DNA of 64,000 nucleotides. It comes from Prevotella melaninogenica (GTDB taxonomy: Bacteria; Bacteroidota; Bacteroidia; Bacteroidales; Bacteroidaceae). Where the stretch lies: positions 1,740,001-1,804,000 of the forward strand of contig NZ_CP072349.1 in assembly GCF_018127965.1 (NCBI RefSeq), given 5' to 3'. The notes beneath the pieces were generated by a model. It saw nothing but the letters and a program-made list of their open reading frames with translations. It made no database searches and was not told the origin of the DNA. A program made the translations under genes and the position numbers. Positions 19,021 to 26,634 of this stretch are shown piece by piece (position 1 is the stretch's first letter; each line of letters begins with the position of its first letter).

Positions 19021-20286
19021 TTACTGTTCAAACTCTGATCTCAATACGTTCAACACGCTATCAACGGTCTCTACCTCCAAGTCTGCCTTTTCAATTAGCA
19101 TCTCACGTGGAGCATTGAGTACCTGGCGCGCTGTGTCAAGTCCGATACCCTTAATGGCATCGATAACCCACTGATCGATTTCATCAGAGAACTCATCCAA
19201 GTAAATATCCTCCTCTGCATTCTGTTCGTCAAGCTCACGGAACACGTCGATGGTATAACCAGTCAGCATACTTGCCAACTTGATGTTCATACCGCCACGA
19301 CCAATCGCAAGACTTACCTCCTCTGGCTGCAAGTAAACCTCAGCCTTCTTATTTTCCTCATCAACAGTCAAGCTGCTCACCTTTGCAGGAGCGAGCGCAC
19401 GCTGAATAAAGAGTTTTGTATTTGCAGTCCAGTTGATAACGTCAAGATTCTCGTTGCAAAGTTCACGAACGATACCATGAACACGGCTACCACGTACACC
19501 TACACAAGCGCCTACTGGGTCGATACGCTCATCAAAGCTCTCAACTGCAATCTTTGCACGCTCACCAGGCATACGAGCAATCTTACGAATAGATATCAAA
19601 CCATCGTTGATTTCAGGCACTTCAGCTTCAAGCAGACGCTCAAGGAACTCTGGAGCAGTACGTGAGAGGATAATCTTTGGATTGTTATTCTCATTGTCAA
19701 CACGATGAATCACTGCACGAACTGTTTCGCCCTTACGATACTGATCACGTGGAATCTGCTCACCCTTAGGGAGAATCAACTCGTTATTCTCCTCGTCAAC
19801 AAGCAGAACCTCACGCTTCCAAGTCTGATAAACCTCACCAGAGATAATCTGACCAACACGGTCCTTATACTTGTTATAGAGAGAGTCATGCTCCAGCTCA
19901 AGAATCTTAGAAGCCAAAGTCTGACGAAGGTTCAAGATAGCACGGCGACCGAACTTATTGAAGTCAACCTCCTCACTTACATCCTCACCTACTTCATAGT
20001 CTGCCTCTATCTTACGTGCATCTGTAAGGCTAATTTCCTTATTCTCATCCTCAACCTCTCCATCAGCCACAACCACACGGTTACGGTGAATCTCGAAGTC
20101 GCCCTTATCAGGGTTTACAATCACGTCGAAGTTTTCGTCACTACCGAAAATCTTAGCGAGTACATTGCGGAAGCTCTCCTCCAAAACGCTCACCAATGTA
20201 GTACGATCGATGCTCTTGGTGTCTTTAAACTCCTTGAAGGTCTCGATCATATTCGGACGTTCTTCTTCTATTTTTCTTGCTGCCAT
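19021..20286 (-). CDS. nusA: Transcription termination/antitermination factor NusA
   Basis: A 421-residue RNA polymerase-binding factor that modulates pausing, termination and antitermination. An N-terminal RNAP-binding domain (about 1-130) precedes an S1 domain (about 140-210) and two KH domains (DPVGACVGVRGSRVHGIV and SLAIGRGGMNIKLASMLTGY). An acidic C-terminal segment (EEDIYLDEFSDEID) ends in a helical region. It lacks the two acidic repeats of E. coli NusA, which is usual outside Proteobacteria. It starts 4 bases after rimP. The plausible start could also be M13 (MIETFKEFKD), which fits the canonical NusA beginning. Confidence 0.95.
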   Translation of the reverse strand: MAARKIEEERPNMIETFKEFKDTKSIDRTTLVSVLEESFRNVLAKIFGSDENFDVIVNPDKGDFEIHRNRVVVADGEVEDENKEISLTDARKIEADYEVGEDVSEEVDFNKFGRRAILNLRQTLASKILELEHDSLYNKYKDRVGQIISGEVYQTWKREVLLVDEENNELILPKGEQIPRDQYRKGETVRAVIHRVDNENNNPKIILSRTAPEFLERLLEAEVPEINDGLISIRKIARMPGERAKIAVESFDERIDPVGACVGVRGSRVHGIVRELCNENLDVINWTANTKLFIQRALAPAKVSSLTVDEENKKAEVYLQPEEVSLAIGRGGMNIKLASMLTGYTIDVFRELDEQNAEEDIYLDEFSDEIDQWVIDAIKGIGLDTARQVLNAPREMLIEKADLEVETVDSVLNVLRSEFEQ

Positions 20287-20290
20287 AGCT

Positions 20291-20758
20291 TTACTTGAAA
20301 CTTATTATGTATTTTGTATATTTTACTTCATCCATCCTGTACGCATGGTCTACGTCCATCTTCACTGGACGCTTCTTACCTTCCACTTGTACCTTCTCAT
20401 TGACTGCAACAACAAAGTCGTTACCATCAACGCTCTTCAATATGCCTTTGACTTTCTTTCCGTCCTTACCGAGCACCTCAACTTCCTTACCAATAAAGTT
20501 CTGATACTGCTGAGGAACTTTGAAAGGCTGACCCAATCCTGCAGAACCTACTTCAAGTTCGTAATCTTCCTCATCACGTGAGAGACGATCTTCGATATAC
20601 TTGCTCAACTCTACACAATCTTCAATCCACACGCCATCGGCATGGTCAATCTCAACGACAATCTTATCGTCAGAACTGATTTGAATGTCAACCAGGAAGT
20701 ACTCCTTACCTTCCAGCCACTCGTCAACGAGACTTTTTACAACGTTTTTATCTATCAT
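20291..20758 (-). CDS. rimP: Ribosome maturation factor RimP
   Basis: A 155-residue factor for 30S subunit maturation. It shows the alpha/beta N-terminal domain (LVDIQISSDDKIVVEIDHADGV, EDCVELSKYIEDRL), the hallmark YELEVGSAGLGQPFK segment and the SH3-like C-terminal domain (VEVLGKDGKKVKGILKSVDGNDFVV). It is the first gene of the widespread rimP-nusA-infB operon, with a textbook promoter 60 bases upstream and a stem-loop in the leader. Confidence 0.95.
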   Translation of the reverse strand: MIDKNVVKSLVDEWLEGKEYFLVDIQISSDDKIVVEIDHADGVWIEDCVELSKYIEDRLSRDEEDYELEVGSAGLGQPFKVPQQYQNFIGKEVEVLGKDGKKVKGILKSVDGNDFVVAVNEKVQVEGKKRPVKMDVDHAYRMDEVKYTKYIISFK

Positions 20759-20776
20759 AAGTGTTTTAATATGAAA

Positions 20777-20804
20777 AATGAGGGACTATTAAAAGCCCCT
20801 CATT
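20777..20804 (-). promoter_or_regulatory. Stem-loop in the rimP operon leader
   Basis: AATGAGGG and CCCTCATT form an 8-bp stem with a 12-base loop. On the minus strand it is followed by TTTTTCAT, which resembles a weak intrinsic terminator. It lies between the promoter (20819-20850) and the rimP start (20758), so it could act as an attenuator. That is inference. Confidence 0.5.
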
Positions 20805-20818
20805 CCTCTGAACGTTTG

Positions 20819-20850
20819 CAAAGTTACAAATATTTTCTCCACATTCCAAA
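20819..20850 (-). promoter_or_regulatory. Promoter of rimP-nusA-infB
   Basis: On the minus strand, TTTG (20847-20850), 20 bases, TAACTTTG (20819-20826). It is an exact match to the Bacteroides -33/-7 consensus with ideal spacing. Confidence 0.85.
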
Positions 20851-20914
20851 TGTTTTACGGCTTTTTTATCAGCACACTAACGATTTAGACGGAATAAAAA
20901 ACAAGTTAAACAAC

Positions 20915-21421
20915 TCACTCTTTTTCCACTTCATCCTGTTCATTTGCATGTGGATTTTGCTTTAGCACAAAAACCACAGCTAAACCTATAGCTGCCGTTA
21001 TCATAATCCCAGCAGTTACATCATGTCCATAAAGAGCTAAAAGTGTCGACAATCCAATAAGAATTACGACAATAGAATATCCCATCCATTGTCCTCGCTG
21101 ACTTTCTTTCAATCCACTTGTTACGATACTTCTTTCTGTACCTATGCGATGCTCCACCTGCTGCTCCATCAGACACAAGATACGTTCTGGTGCATCAGGA
21201 ATAACTTCTCCATAGGCTTTAAAATCTTCAGGAGCTGGCAAAGGACCACGAAATGAGTGTTCCGTTTCTAATGCCATAAAAGCACTTACTATTTTAGAGC
21301 GTTGGTCAGGTTCTAAGTTTTCAAGTACTTTATTAATATCGGTTATGTCTTCTGATAACTCTTCTTTAGTAGGCAACGTAGATGTGTCTTGTTTAGTCTC
21401 TTTGTGTTTATTACCTTCCAT
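20915..21421 (-). CDS. DUF2335 family predicted membrane protein
   Basis: A 168-residue protein. An acidic N-terminal region leads into the DUF2335-like core: FRGPLPAPEDFKAYGEVIPDAPERILCLMEQQVEHRIGTE. This is followed by two hydrophobic segments (about 111-131, YSIVVILIGLSTLLALYG, and 135-153, TAGIMITAAIGLAVVFVL) and a charged tail. The family's function is unknown; members often occur in accessory regions. The start codon overlaps the end of the preceding 74-residue gene by 11 bases, so translation is probably coupled. The pair has its own promoter and is flanked by a palindrome array. Confidence 0.75.
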   Translation of the reverse strand: MEGNKHKETKQDTSTLPTKEELSEDITDINKVLENLEPDQRSKIVSAFMALETEHSFRGPLPAPEDFKAYGEVIPDAPERILCLMEQQVEHRIGTERSIVTSGLKESQRGQWMGYSIVVILIGLSTLLALYGHDVTAGIMITAAIGLAVVFVLKQNPHANEQDEVEKE

Positions 21422-21635
21422 AGTTTAGCCGTTTTAACACAGCGTTCATATCATTTGCAATGAGCCTTGTATCTCTCTGCAAATCTTCTAAATCATTCCC
21501 TTGCAGATAGCGCCCAAAGCGTTTCCTTGACATCATACCAATCACAGACAAGAAGCCAGACCGCATCGTTGGTCTCTCTGAGAATAAGACCGATGTGGTA
21601 ATATTGTTCTTTTCTTTTTTCTTTATAAGTTTCAT
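21411..21635 (-). CDS. Small basic protein co-encoded with DUF2335
   Basis: A 74-residue protein that I do not recognise. The start at 21635 (MKLIKKKEK) is chosen because the promoter (21668-21699) would start transcription near 21662, downstream of the longer frame's ATG at 21698. The protein is basic, with a possible amphipathic stretch (MRSGFLSVIGMMSRKRFGRYL) and a C-terminal helix (DLEDLQRDTRLIANDMNAVLKRLNYG). Its last codons overlap the start of the DUF2335 gene. A two-component unit is likely, but its role is unknown. Confidence 0.6.
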   Translation of the reverse strand: MKLIKKKEKNNITTSVLFSERPTMRSGFLSVIGMMSRKRFGRYLQGNDLEDLQRDTRLIANDMNAVLKRLNYGR

Positions 21636-21667
21636 AACGGTAATGATGTTATTAAATGAACACGCCA

Positions 21668-21699
21668 CAAATTTACATATTCCGCTCGAGAATTCCAAA
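21668..21699 (-). promoter_or_regulatory. Promoter of the DUF2335 cassette
   Basis: On the minus strand, TTTG (21696-21699), 20 bases, TAAATTTG (21668-21675). The match is perfect. It decides the start codon of the 74-residue gene, since the upstream ATG would precede the transcription start. Confidence 0.8.
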
Positions 21700-21775
21700 C
21701 CTTCAAGTAATTATTTTTTTGTGATATGAGAAGAAAAACACCATTTCTTCACATCGAAAGAGTTTACCAAAACCC

Positions 21776-21864
21776 AAATTCCTTTCATGAAAGAAAATAT
21801 TTCTTTTCGTGAAGAAAAATATTTTTTTCATGAAGATAAATTCTTTCTTTCATGAAAATAATTC
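21776..21864. repeat. 22-bp-phased TTTCATGAAA palindrome array (family B, copy 1)
   Basis: Four palindromes centred on CATG or CGTG start at 21786, 21808, 21829 and 21851, with spacings of 22, 21 and 22. The linkers are AAATATTT-like and also symmetric. The ends are AATT on the left and AATTC on the right, in inverted orientation. The array lies between the alpha/beta hydrolase gene and the DUF2335 promoter. Confidence 0.85.
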
Positions 21865-21986
21865 TATGCGAACCTTTTTTTTAGATAACTAAAAGATAGG
21901 AACTACCCATATAAAATCCACTAAACCAACTATACATAAGCACATACCGCCACTTACCAACTATAAATAAACAGCGAATTCTGTAT

Positions 21987-23216
21987 TTATTGTTTGATAA
22001 AACGAACGATATCTTCCAAGACTTCTGGCGAGATTGTTTCTTCAATCATCCTATATTCCGAAACATTTCCGGTCTTACAGTGTTGGAATAGATGGTTAAG
22101 AGATGGATATTCCTTGATAACGTTTTTGGGATTATTCTTTAGATGAGCCTTAATTCCTGTAAGATTCAGCGATGAGATTACTTGAATATCACGATTACCA
22201 TTTATAGCCATAACAGGACAAAGCGTCTTTGAAATATCCACAGATGGGTCATAATCAATAAAGAAGTTCAACCAAGGTGACCTCTTTATAATGGCATTCA
22301 TACGATACTGATGCGTAGAGAAACGCATTGATTGCCCTGTTAGTTCGAGTATCTTATTTGTTTGCGCTGTCAAAGCAGTATCTCCTTTCACGCCAATACC
22401 AGCCATACTAATAACGAAATCTACTTTCCCTTTCGCTCCCAACATGAAAGCTATAGAGCCTCCTTCACTATGTCCGAGTACGCCAACCTTACCAAAGAGC
22501 TTTGATCTACGCAGAAATTCAACGCCACTCATTGCATCTCGCATAAAATCAGGCGTTGTAGCATGTTCCACATCTCCACCTGTTGATTTACCAAAGCCAC
22601 GGTCATCATAACGCAAAGTGGCTACACCATGTCGTGCCAGATAGTCTGCTATAACAAGGAAAGGCTTATGATCGAAGACTTCTTCATCTCTGTTCTCTTG
22701 CCCACTCCCAGTAACCATCAATACAACAGGGCTCTGTCCTTTCTTATAACCAATAGGGTATGAGAGTGTTCCGACAAGTGTTGCATTATCTGTCACATTA
22801 TTAAACGTCACCTCTTCCGTCTTATATGGATAGGGAGCTACAGGGTTCTGCGGACGATTTAGTTTCTCCTCTCCACGTTTCAAGGTTAATGGAAAGGGTT
22901 GACCCTGGGTAAAAGTACCAACAATCTCGTCTCCTTTCAATTTTCCTTGATAGCTGAGAGCCAAACTTGCGAGGCTTACACTGATAGAATCAGACGAGCA
23001 GTAGTCTGTCTCTACCGCTATTCCCTTTGCCCCTTGATCAGGACTATCGAGCGTACACTCAACCTTTCCTTGTGCATCACAATTCACATGCAACACAATA
23101 GTCAACGATTGTGGACCAAGATTCAACTTACCCATCCACACTCCTTCCATAGGTTTCTGTGCAAAAACTCCAACCCAGGAAAACAACAAACATAAGAGCA
23201 GAATTTTCTTTTTCAT
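21987..23216 (-). CDS. Exported alpha/beta hydrolase
   Basis: A 409-residue serine hydrolase. The start at 23216 (MKKKILLLC) gives a signal peptide ending VFAQ; the 12 upstream residues of open frame have no signal character. An N-terminal beta-rich, lipocalin-like domain (about 20-120, MEGVWMGKLNLGP...KGDEIVGTFTQGQ) precedes an alpha/beta hydrolase domain with the nucleophile elbow GHSEGGS (about 247), an acid near GNRD and the C-terminal His in SLNHLFQ. This two-domain layout is common in Bacteroidota and is annotated as esterase or dienelactone hydrolase-like; the substrate is unknown. It is monocistronic. A -33/-7 match lies immediately upstream (see promoter). Confidence 0.85.
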   Translation of the reverse strand: MKKKILLLCLLFSWVGVFAQKPMEGVWMGKLNLGPQSLTIVLHVNCDAQGKVECTLDSPDQGAKGIAVETDYCSSDSISVSLASLALSYQGKLKGDEIVGTFTQGQPFPLTLKRGEEKLNRPQNPVAPYPYKTEEVTFNNVTDNATLVGTLSYPIGYKKGQSPVVLMVTGSGQENRDEEVFDHKPFLVIADYLARHGVATLRYDDRGFGKSTGGDVEHATTPDFMRDAMSGVEFLRRSKLFGKVGVLGHSEGGSIAFMLGAKGKVDFVISMAGIGVKGDTALTAQTNKILELTGQSMRFSTHQYRMNAIIKRSPWLNFFIDYDPSVDISKTLCPVMAINGNRDIQVISSLNLTGIKAHLKNNPKNVIKEYPSLNHLFQHCKTGNVSEYRMIEETISPEVLEDIVRFIKQ

Positions 23217-23222
23217 ATTCAT

Positions 23223-23253
23223 CAAATTTATTGTACAAACTGTTTTAGGCAAA
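23223..23253 (-). promoter_or_regulatory. Promoter-like match abutting the alpha/beta hydrolase start
   Basis: On the minus strand, TTTG (23250-23253), 19 bases, TAAATTTG (23223-23230). If used, transcription would start at about 23217, making the mRNA nearly leaderless for the ATG at 23216. It may instead be a chance match. Confidence 0.4.
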
Positions 23254-23488
23254 ACAAGTACTTTAAAAAAACTTTTTCAAGTCTCGTTTTCACATCCACC
23301 CTCCACTTGCCTTGGGACTGAATAACAAACAAGTAAAGTTCCGACAGGGCAAAGATAAAGAAAAAAGACATGTAAGTCAATCCCTATAAAAGAAAATATC
23401 TCATATAAAAGAGAATTGTCTATCAAAAAGCAGTTCATTAACATAACAAGTAACCCATAATCAAACACACAAAATGACTATATAAGAA
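23254..23488. other. Intergenic region between S41 protease and alpha/beta hydrolase genes
   Basis: About 235 bases without a credible gene. A 63-codon frame on the minus strand (23277-23468) has no start context or composition to support it. Confidence 0.5.
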
Positions 23489-23525
23489 TAAGGCTTATAA
23501 GTTCCTATCAAACTCATAAGCCTTA
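23489..23525 (-). terminator. Hairpin after the S41 protease gene
   Basis: TAAGGCTTAT-AGTT pairs with AACT-ATAAGCCTTA around a 7-base loop, giving a long, nearly perfect stem 25 bases past the stop. The following U tract (TTCTTATA) is weak, so it could be an mRNA-stabilising 3' end rather than a strict terminator. Confidence 0.55.
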
Positions 23526-23549
23526 ACCCCTTTTATTAAAAAGTTCCCT

Positions 23550-25298
23550 TTATTTCGCCTTTGACTTCTGCTTTTTATCAACAGCAACATTGCTTGCTGG
23601 TTCGAGCTTAACCAAAGGCTGACCAACAACGGACTGCAAAAGTTTCTTATACTCTGCAGGATTCTTCAAGATTTCCACAGCCTTTTTCCATTGCTTATCA
23701 AACTGCAGGCTATTCTCCAAGGAGCCTTTCTGGTAATAATAAGCTGAAACGAGGTCGCTCGTCAACACTTTTTTCAGTGTTTGCCTGTTATAATCAAGGT
23801 CTTTAGCAAGATTATGATTCAACTTCTTCTCTAAGGCTTCGAACTCACCTTTCGCATCATCATAATAGCCTTCGAACTTAGCTAACTTCACAAGATTCTC
23901 CAAGTATTTCTTACTCTCACGGTCATACTTGAAACCACTCTTCAACACTGCTTGCTTGAAGTCTTCAAAGTCAGCATCTGAAATGACAAATGTCTTTGCA
24001 GGACCAATTGTAGGATGCTTCTTCAAATACTGCAACTCCCAGTTCCACATTACCTCTGTTGAATCACGACCAGAGGAAGCAAGATAGAAAGCAATGTTTG
24101 GTAGAGAGTCTGGACGTACCTCAACATCTGGTTTGATACCGCCACCATCACGCACCTCACGTCCGTTTGCCGTGTGGAACACATGTGTTAGCGAGTCTGG
24201 TACATGCTCAGTATATCCGCCATTTGCATGCTTATAGTTGATAGCTTGTATACAGCGTCCGCTTGGGATATAATACTTACTCGATGTGAGTTTTAAGTTT
24301 CCATTATAAGGAAGATCCATTGACACCTGTACAAGACCCTTACCATAGGTACGTGTACCGAGAACTACCGCACGATCAAGGTCCTGCAAACTACCACTGG
24401 TAATCTCACTGGCACTCGCAGTCTCATCATTCACCAATACAACAATCGGCATAACGGTATCGATAGGTTCAACTGTCGTCTTATACTCTTTGTTTGCACG
24501 CTCCATCTTACCCACTGTCTTCACCAGTGTGATACCTTTCGGTACAAACATATTTACGATGTTAACCGCTTCTTGCAAACTACCACCACCATTGTTACGG
24601 AGGTCGAAGACAAGTGAGGTCATACCCTGCTTCTTCATATCAAGGAAGGCGCGACGTACGTCCTTTGCACAACCCGTTGTGAAAGAGTTAAGATTCAAAT
24701 ATCCCACTCCACCATCCTGCACACCATAATAAGGTACGGCAGGGAGCTGAATAGCACGACGAGTAATCTTAAACTTCATCTTCTTATTCACTGACGGACG
24801 CTGAATGGTCAGGATAAAGGTCGTACCAGCATCGCCACGTAGATGATTGCTGACATATGCAACATCCTTGCCCACCATTGACGAATCGCCAATAGCAAGG
24901 ATGACATCACCCTTCTTCAAGCCAACTTCCGCAGCAGGCATATTCTCATAAGGCTCATCAATCACCGTATTCTTCAATAAGAAATTATAACGAATCAATG
25001 CACCGACACCTGCATACTTACCCGAAATCATCAAGTCGAGGTCTTTCACCTTCTCCTCTGGGTAATAAATTGTATAAGGGTCGAGCGAACGGAGCATGTA
25101 ATTGATACCCGTCCCGATTACCTCGTCGGCATTAAGGCTATCAACATACATCAAGTCAAGGTACTTGTAAATAGCCGAAAAAGTCTCAAGATTCTTTGCG
25201 ACATTGAAGTTATGCTCCTTCTCCGCAGTGCTTTGTGCCATAACAGACCCACTGAAAGTTAGCAACAAGAGTCCGAAAGCCAAAAACAATTTTCTCAT
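23550..25298 (-). CDS. S41-family C-terminal processing protease (PDZ)
   Basis: A 582-residue periplasmic serine protease of the CtpA/Prc type. The signal peptide is about 1-21 (VMAQ). A PDZ domain spans about 90-170, with GVGALI and LKKGDVILAIGDSSMVG. The protease core holds FDLRNNGGGSLQEAV (about 231-245), the serine segment TASASEI (Ser 295 or 297) and the general-base lysine K320 in TRTYGKG. A C-terminal helical region of about 180 residues follows. CTPs trim or degrade envelope proteins near their C-termini. A -7 match (25342-25349) lies about 45 bases upstream. Confidence 0.92.
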   Translation of the reverse strand: MRKLFLAFGLLLLTFSGSVMAQSTAEKEHNFNVAKNLETFSAIYKYLDLMYVDSLNADEVIGTGINYMLRSLDPYTIYYPEEKVKDLDLMISGKYAGVGALIRYNFLLKNTVIDEPYENMPAAEVGLKKGDVILAIGDSSMVGKDVAYVSNHLRGDAGTTFILTIQRPSVNKKMKFKITRRAIQLPAVPYYGVQDGGVGYLNLNSFTTGCAKDVRRAFLDMKKQGMTSLVFDLRNNGGGSLQEAVNIVNMFVPKGITLVKTVGKMERANKEYKTTVEPIDTVMPIVVLVNDETASASEITSGSLQDLDRAVVLGTRTYGKGLVQVSMDLPYNGNLKLTSSKYYIPSGRCIQAINYKHANGGYTEHVPDSLTHVFHTANGREVRDGGGIKPDVEVRPDSLPNIAFYLASSGRDSTEVMWNWELQYLKKHPTIGPAKTFVISDADFEDFKQAVLKSGFKYDRESKKYLENLVKLAKFEGYYDDAKGEFEALEKKLNHNLAKDLDYNRQTLKKVLTSDLVSAYYYQKGSLENSLQFDKQWKKAVEILKNPAEYKKLLQSVVGQPLVKLEPASNVAVDKKQKSKAK

Positions 25299-25341
25299 TA
25301 TATATTATATCTGTTTGTTGTTTAATGTTCTTATAACGGGA

Positions 25342-25349
25342 CAAAAGTA
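25342..25349 (-). promoter_or_regulatory. Candidate -7 element of the S41 protease gene
   Basis: TACTTTTG on the minus strand fits TAnnTTTG. No TTG lies at the expected -33 position, so support is moderate. Confidence 0.45.
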
Positions 25350-25430
25350 CATTATTATAATGGAAAACACGCCTTAATGACAACGAAAATAAAGAAAATT
25401 ACGATTTTCTTGAAATTTTCTTCAAAAACA

Positions 25431-25462
25431 TTTGGCAGTTTCAAAGAAACATACTACCTTTG
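25431..25462 (+). promoter_or_regulatory. Promoter of tRNA-Asn
   Basis: TTTG (25431-25434), 20 bases, TACCTTTG (25455-25462). It is an ideal Bacteroidota promoter 32 bases before the mature tRNA. Confidence 0.85.
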
Positions 25463-25494
25463 CAACCGCTTACGAGAAATAAGCAATACAAACT

Positions 25495-25568
25495 GCTTCA
25501 GTAGCTCAGTTGGTTAGAGCACCTGACTGTTAATCAGGGGGTCGTTGGTTCAAGCCCATCCTGGAGCG
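25495..25568 (+). tRNA. tRNA-Asn (GTT)
   Basis: The acceptor stem GCTTCAG pairs with CTGGAGC (one G-U pair), with T8-A9 following. The D arm is GCTC...GAGC. The anticodon arm CCTGA-CTGTTAA-TCAGG carries anticodon GTT at 25529-25531. The T arm contains GGTTCAAGC. The discriminator is G (25568); a full CCA is not encoded. Its own promoter and terminator flank it. Confidence 0.95.
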
Positions 25569-25572
25569 CATC

Positions 25573-25603
25573 AAAAGGAATTACGAAAGTAATTCCTTTT
25601 TTT
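25573..25603 (+). terminator. Terminator of tRNA-Asn
   Basis: AAAGGAATTAC and GTAATTCCTTT form a stem with a GAAA-type loop, followed by a T tract. It starts directly after the tRNA. Confidence 0.9.
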
Positions 25604-25656
25604 GTTTTTATACCTTTCAAGAGACTTTACTGTTAGTTCTGTAGCAAGATGTGAGA

Positions 25657-25696
25657 ATTAGTCTAATTAGCCTAATTGGGCATATTAGGCTTAATA
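25657..25696. repeat. 9-bp-period repeat array (family C, copy 2)
   Basis: Four 9-base units (ATTAGTCTA, ATTAGCCTA, ATTGGGCAT, ATTAGGCTT) follow one another between the tRNA terminator and the superoxide reductase gene. They share period and core sequence with the sufD-sufS array, including a switch of orientation midway. Confidence 0.75.
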
Positions 25697-25728
25697 TAAT
25701 AACAGAAAATATAGGGAGATAGAAAAAG

Positions 25729-25753
25729 AAAAAGGATGTATGCTCTCCTTTTT
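25729..25753 (-). terminator. Weak hairpin downstream of superoxide reductase gene
   Basis: AAAAAGGA and TCCTTTTT pair across a 9-base loop, about 50 bases past the stop, with a T-rich 3' flank on the minus strand. Confidence 0.45.
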
Positions 25754-25801
25754 AAGAAGACTCATACACCCACTATTATATGTAAGTCTGAAAAGTTGCT
25801 C

Positions 25802-26170
25802 TTACTTTGAGCGCCAGAGACCATGAAGGTTGCAGTACTCACGTGCGTAAACCTCAGTTGCATCAGTCTTGAACTCAGCTACTGGACGGTCTGTTGGCTC
25901 GAGATACTTACGGAGAACCTCGTTGTTATTAGTTACCAACTCAATCCAAAGGATAGAGTGAGCCTCTGTCATTGGGTGCTCAACCTCACCAACAGTTACA
26001 CGGTAACCACCTTCAATCTTCTCAACAACAGGTACGTGCTTCTCTGTAGCAGCATCAGTAGTATTCTCAACTACATGCTCCATACCAGCAACACCACACT
26101 CACCGCCTACTAATACTTCAACGATCTGACCACTCTCTGAACACTTATATAATTCGTTTCGCTTTGACAT
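25802..26170 (-). CDS. dfx: Superoxide reductase (desulfoferrodoxin) with degenerate iron centre I
   Basis: A 122-residue protein that reduces superoxide to peroxide without making oxygen, an anaerobe's oxidative-stress defence. The catalytic Fe(His4Cys) centre II is intact: E43-K44-H45, H65 and H71 (VEHPMTEAHS), C113 and H116 (YCNLHG). The N-terminal desulforedoxin-like domain normally holds a rubredoxin-type Fe(Cys)4 centre with ligands at C10, C13 and a CC pair. Here C10 and C25 remain, while position 13 is Ser and the second of the CC pair is Gly, so centre I is almost certainly absent. This matches the class III pattern known from Treponema. It is monocistronic with a perfect promoter. 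Confidence 0.93.
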   Translation of the reverse strand: MSKRNELYKCSESGQIVEVLVGGECGVAGMEHVVENTTDAATEKHVPVVEKIEGGYRVTVGEVEHPMTEAHSILWIELVTNNNEVLRKYLEPTDRPVAEFKTDATEVYAREYCNLHGLWRSK

Positions 26171-26200
26171 AATAAATTATTTCTTAATGTTTTATGTCTG

Positions 26201-26232
26201 CAAAGATATATCTATTTTCCGAAAGAAACAAA
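26201..26232 (-). promoter_or_regulatory. Promoter of the superoxide reductase gene
   Basis: On the minus strand, TTTG (26229-26232), 20 bases, TATCTTTG (26201-26208). It gives a leader of about 25 bases. Confidence 0.85.
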
Positions 26233-26375
26233 CTTTCCACTTGTAAACATTATAAAATTTACATTCTTTAAGATTTTGTTCGCTACAATGGTTACCTTGT
26301 ATTTACACAATATCTTACCTTATTAGCAATCAAAAACTTTATCAACTCCACCCTCTTCCACCCTCTTTTACCATC

Positions 26376-26459
26376 GTATTGATGCTTAACACCAATGGTG
26401 TTAACGCCCAGCACCAATGGTGCGAACCATGAGCACGCGATGTGCGGAGGGCTAAACAC
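26376..26459. repeat. 22-bp-phased GCAC-N5-GTGC palindrome array (family A, copy 2)
   Basis: ACACCAATGGTGT (26389), GCACCAATGGTGC (26411) and GCACGCGATGTGC (26433) are exactly 22 bases apart. A degraded half-unit lies on the left (GTAT, 26376-26379) and an ACAC half-unit on the right (26456-26459). The first unit has A/T at the outer positions where others have G/C, a compensated change that keeps the palindrome. Confidence 0.85.
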
Positions 26460-26517
26460 CAAAGAAGTCATCATATAAAGAAGTACCATATACCATTAGA
26501 AAAAGCGTATAAAACAA

Positions 26518-26555
26518 AAAGTAAGTCTCCTTAATGCGATAAGAAGACTTACTTT
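26518..26555 (-). terminator. Terminator of the alpha-amylase gene
   Basis: On the minus strand, AAAGTAAGTC-TCTT pairs with AAG-AGACTTACTTT around the loop, followed by TTGTTTTATA. It lies about 80 bases past the amylase stop. Confidence 0.75.
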
Positions 26556-26634
26556 CTCGAGGTTTATACACCGCTAAATATAGGATATTACATTGAAATG
26601 TGTATGCTTTTTTCTTTTTATCTGATAGCTTTAC

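Noticed and set aside
23277..23468. Small protein gene on the minus strand
   Set aside because: 63 codons with no promoter, start context or recognisable composition; treated as chance open frame in an AT-rich gap.
26292..26489. Small protein gene across the family A array
   Set aside because: The frame is made by the palindrome array itself and has no separate start signal.
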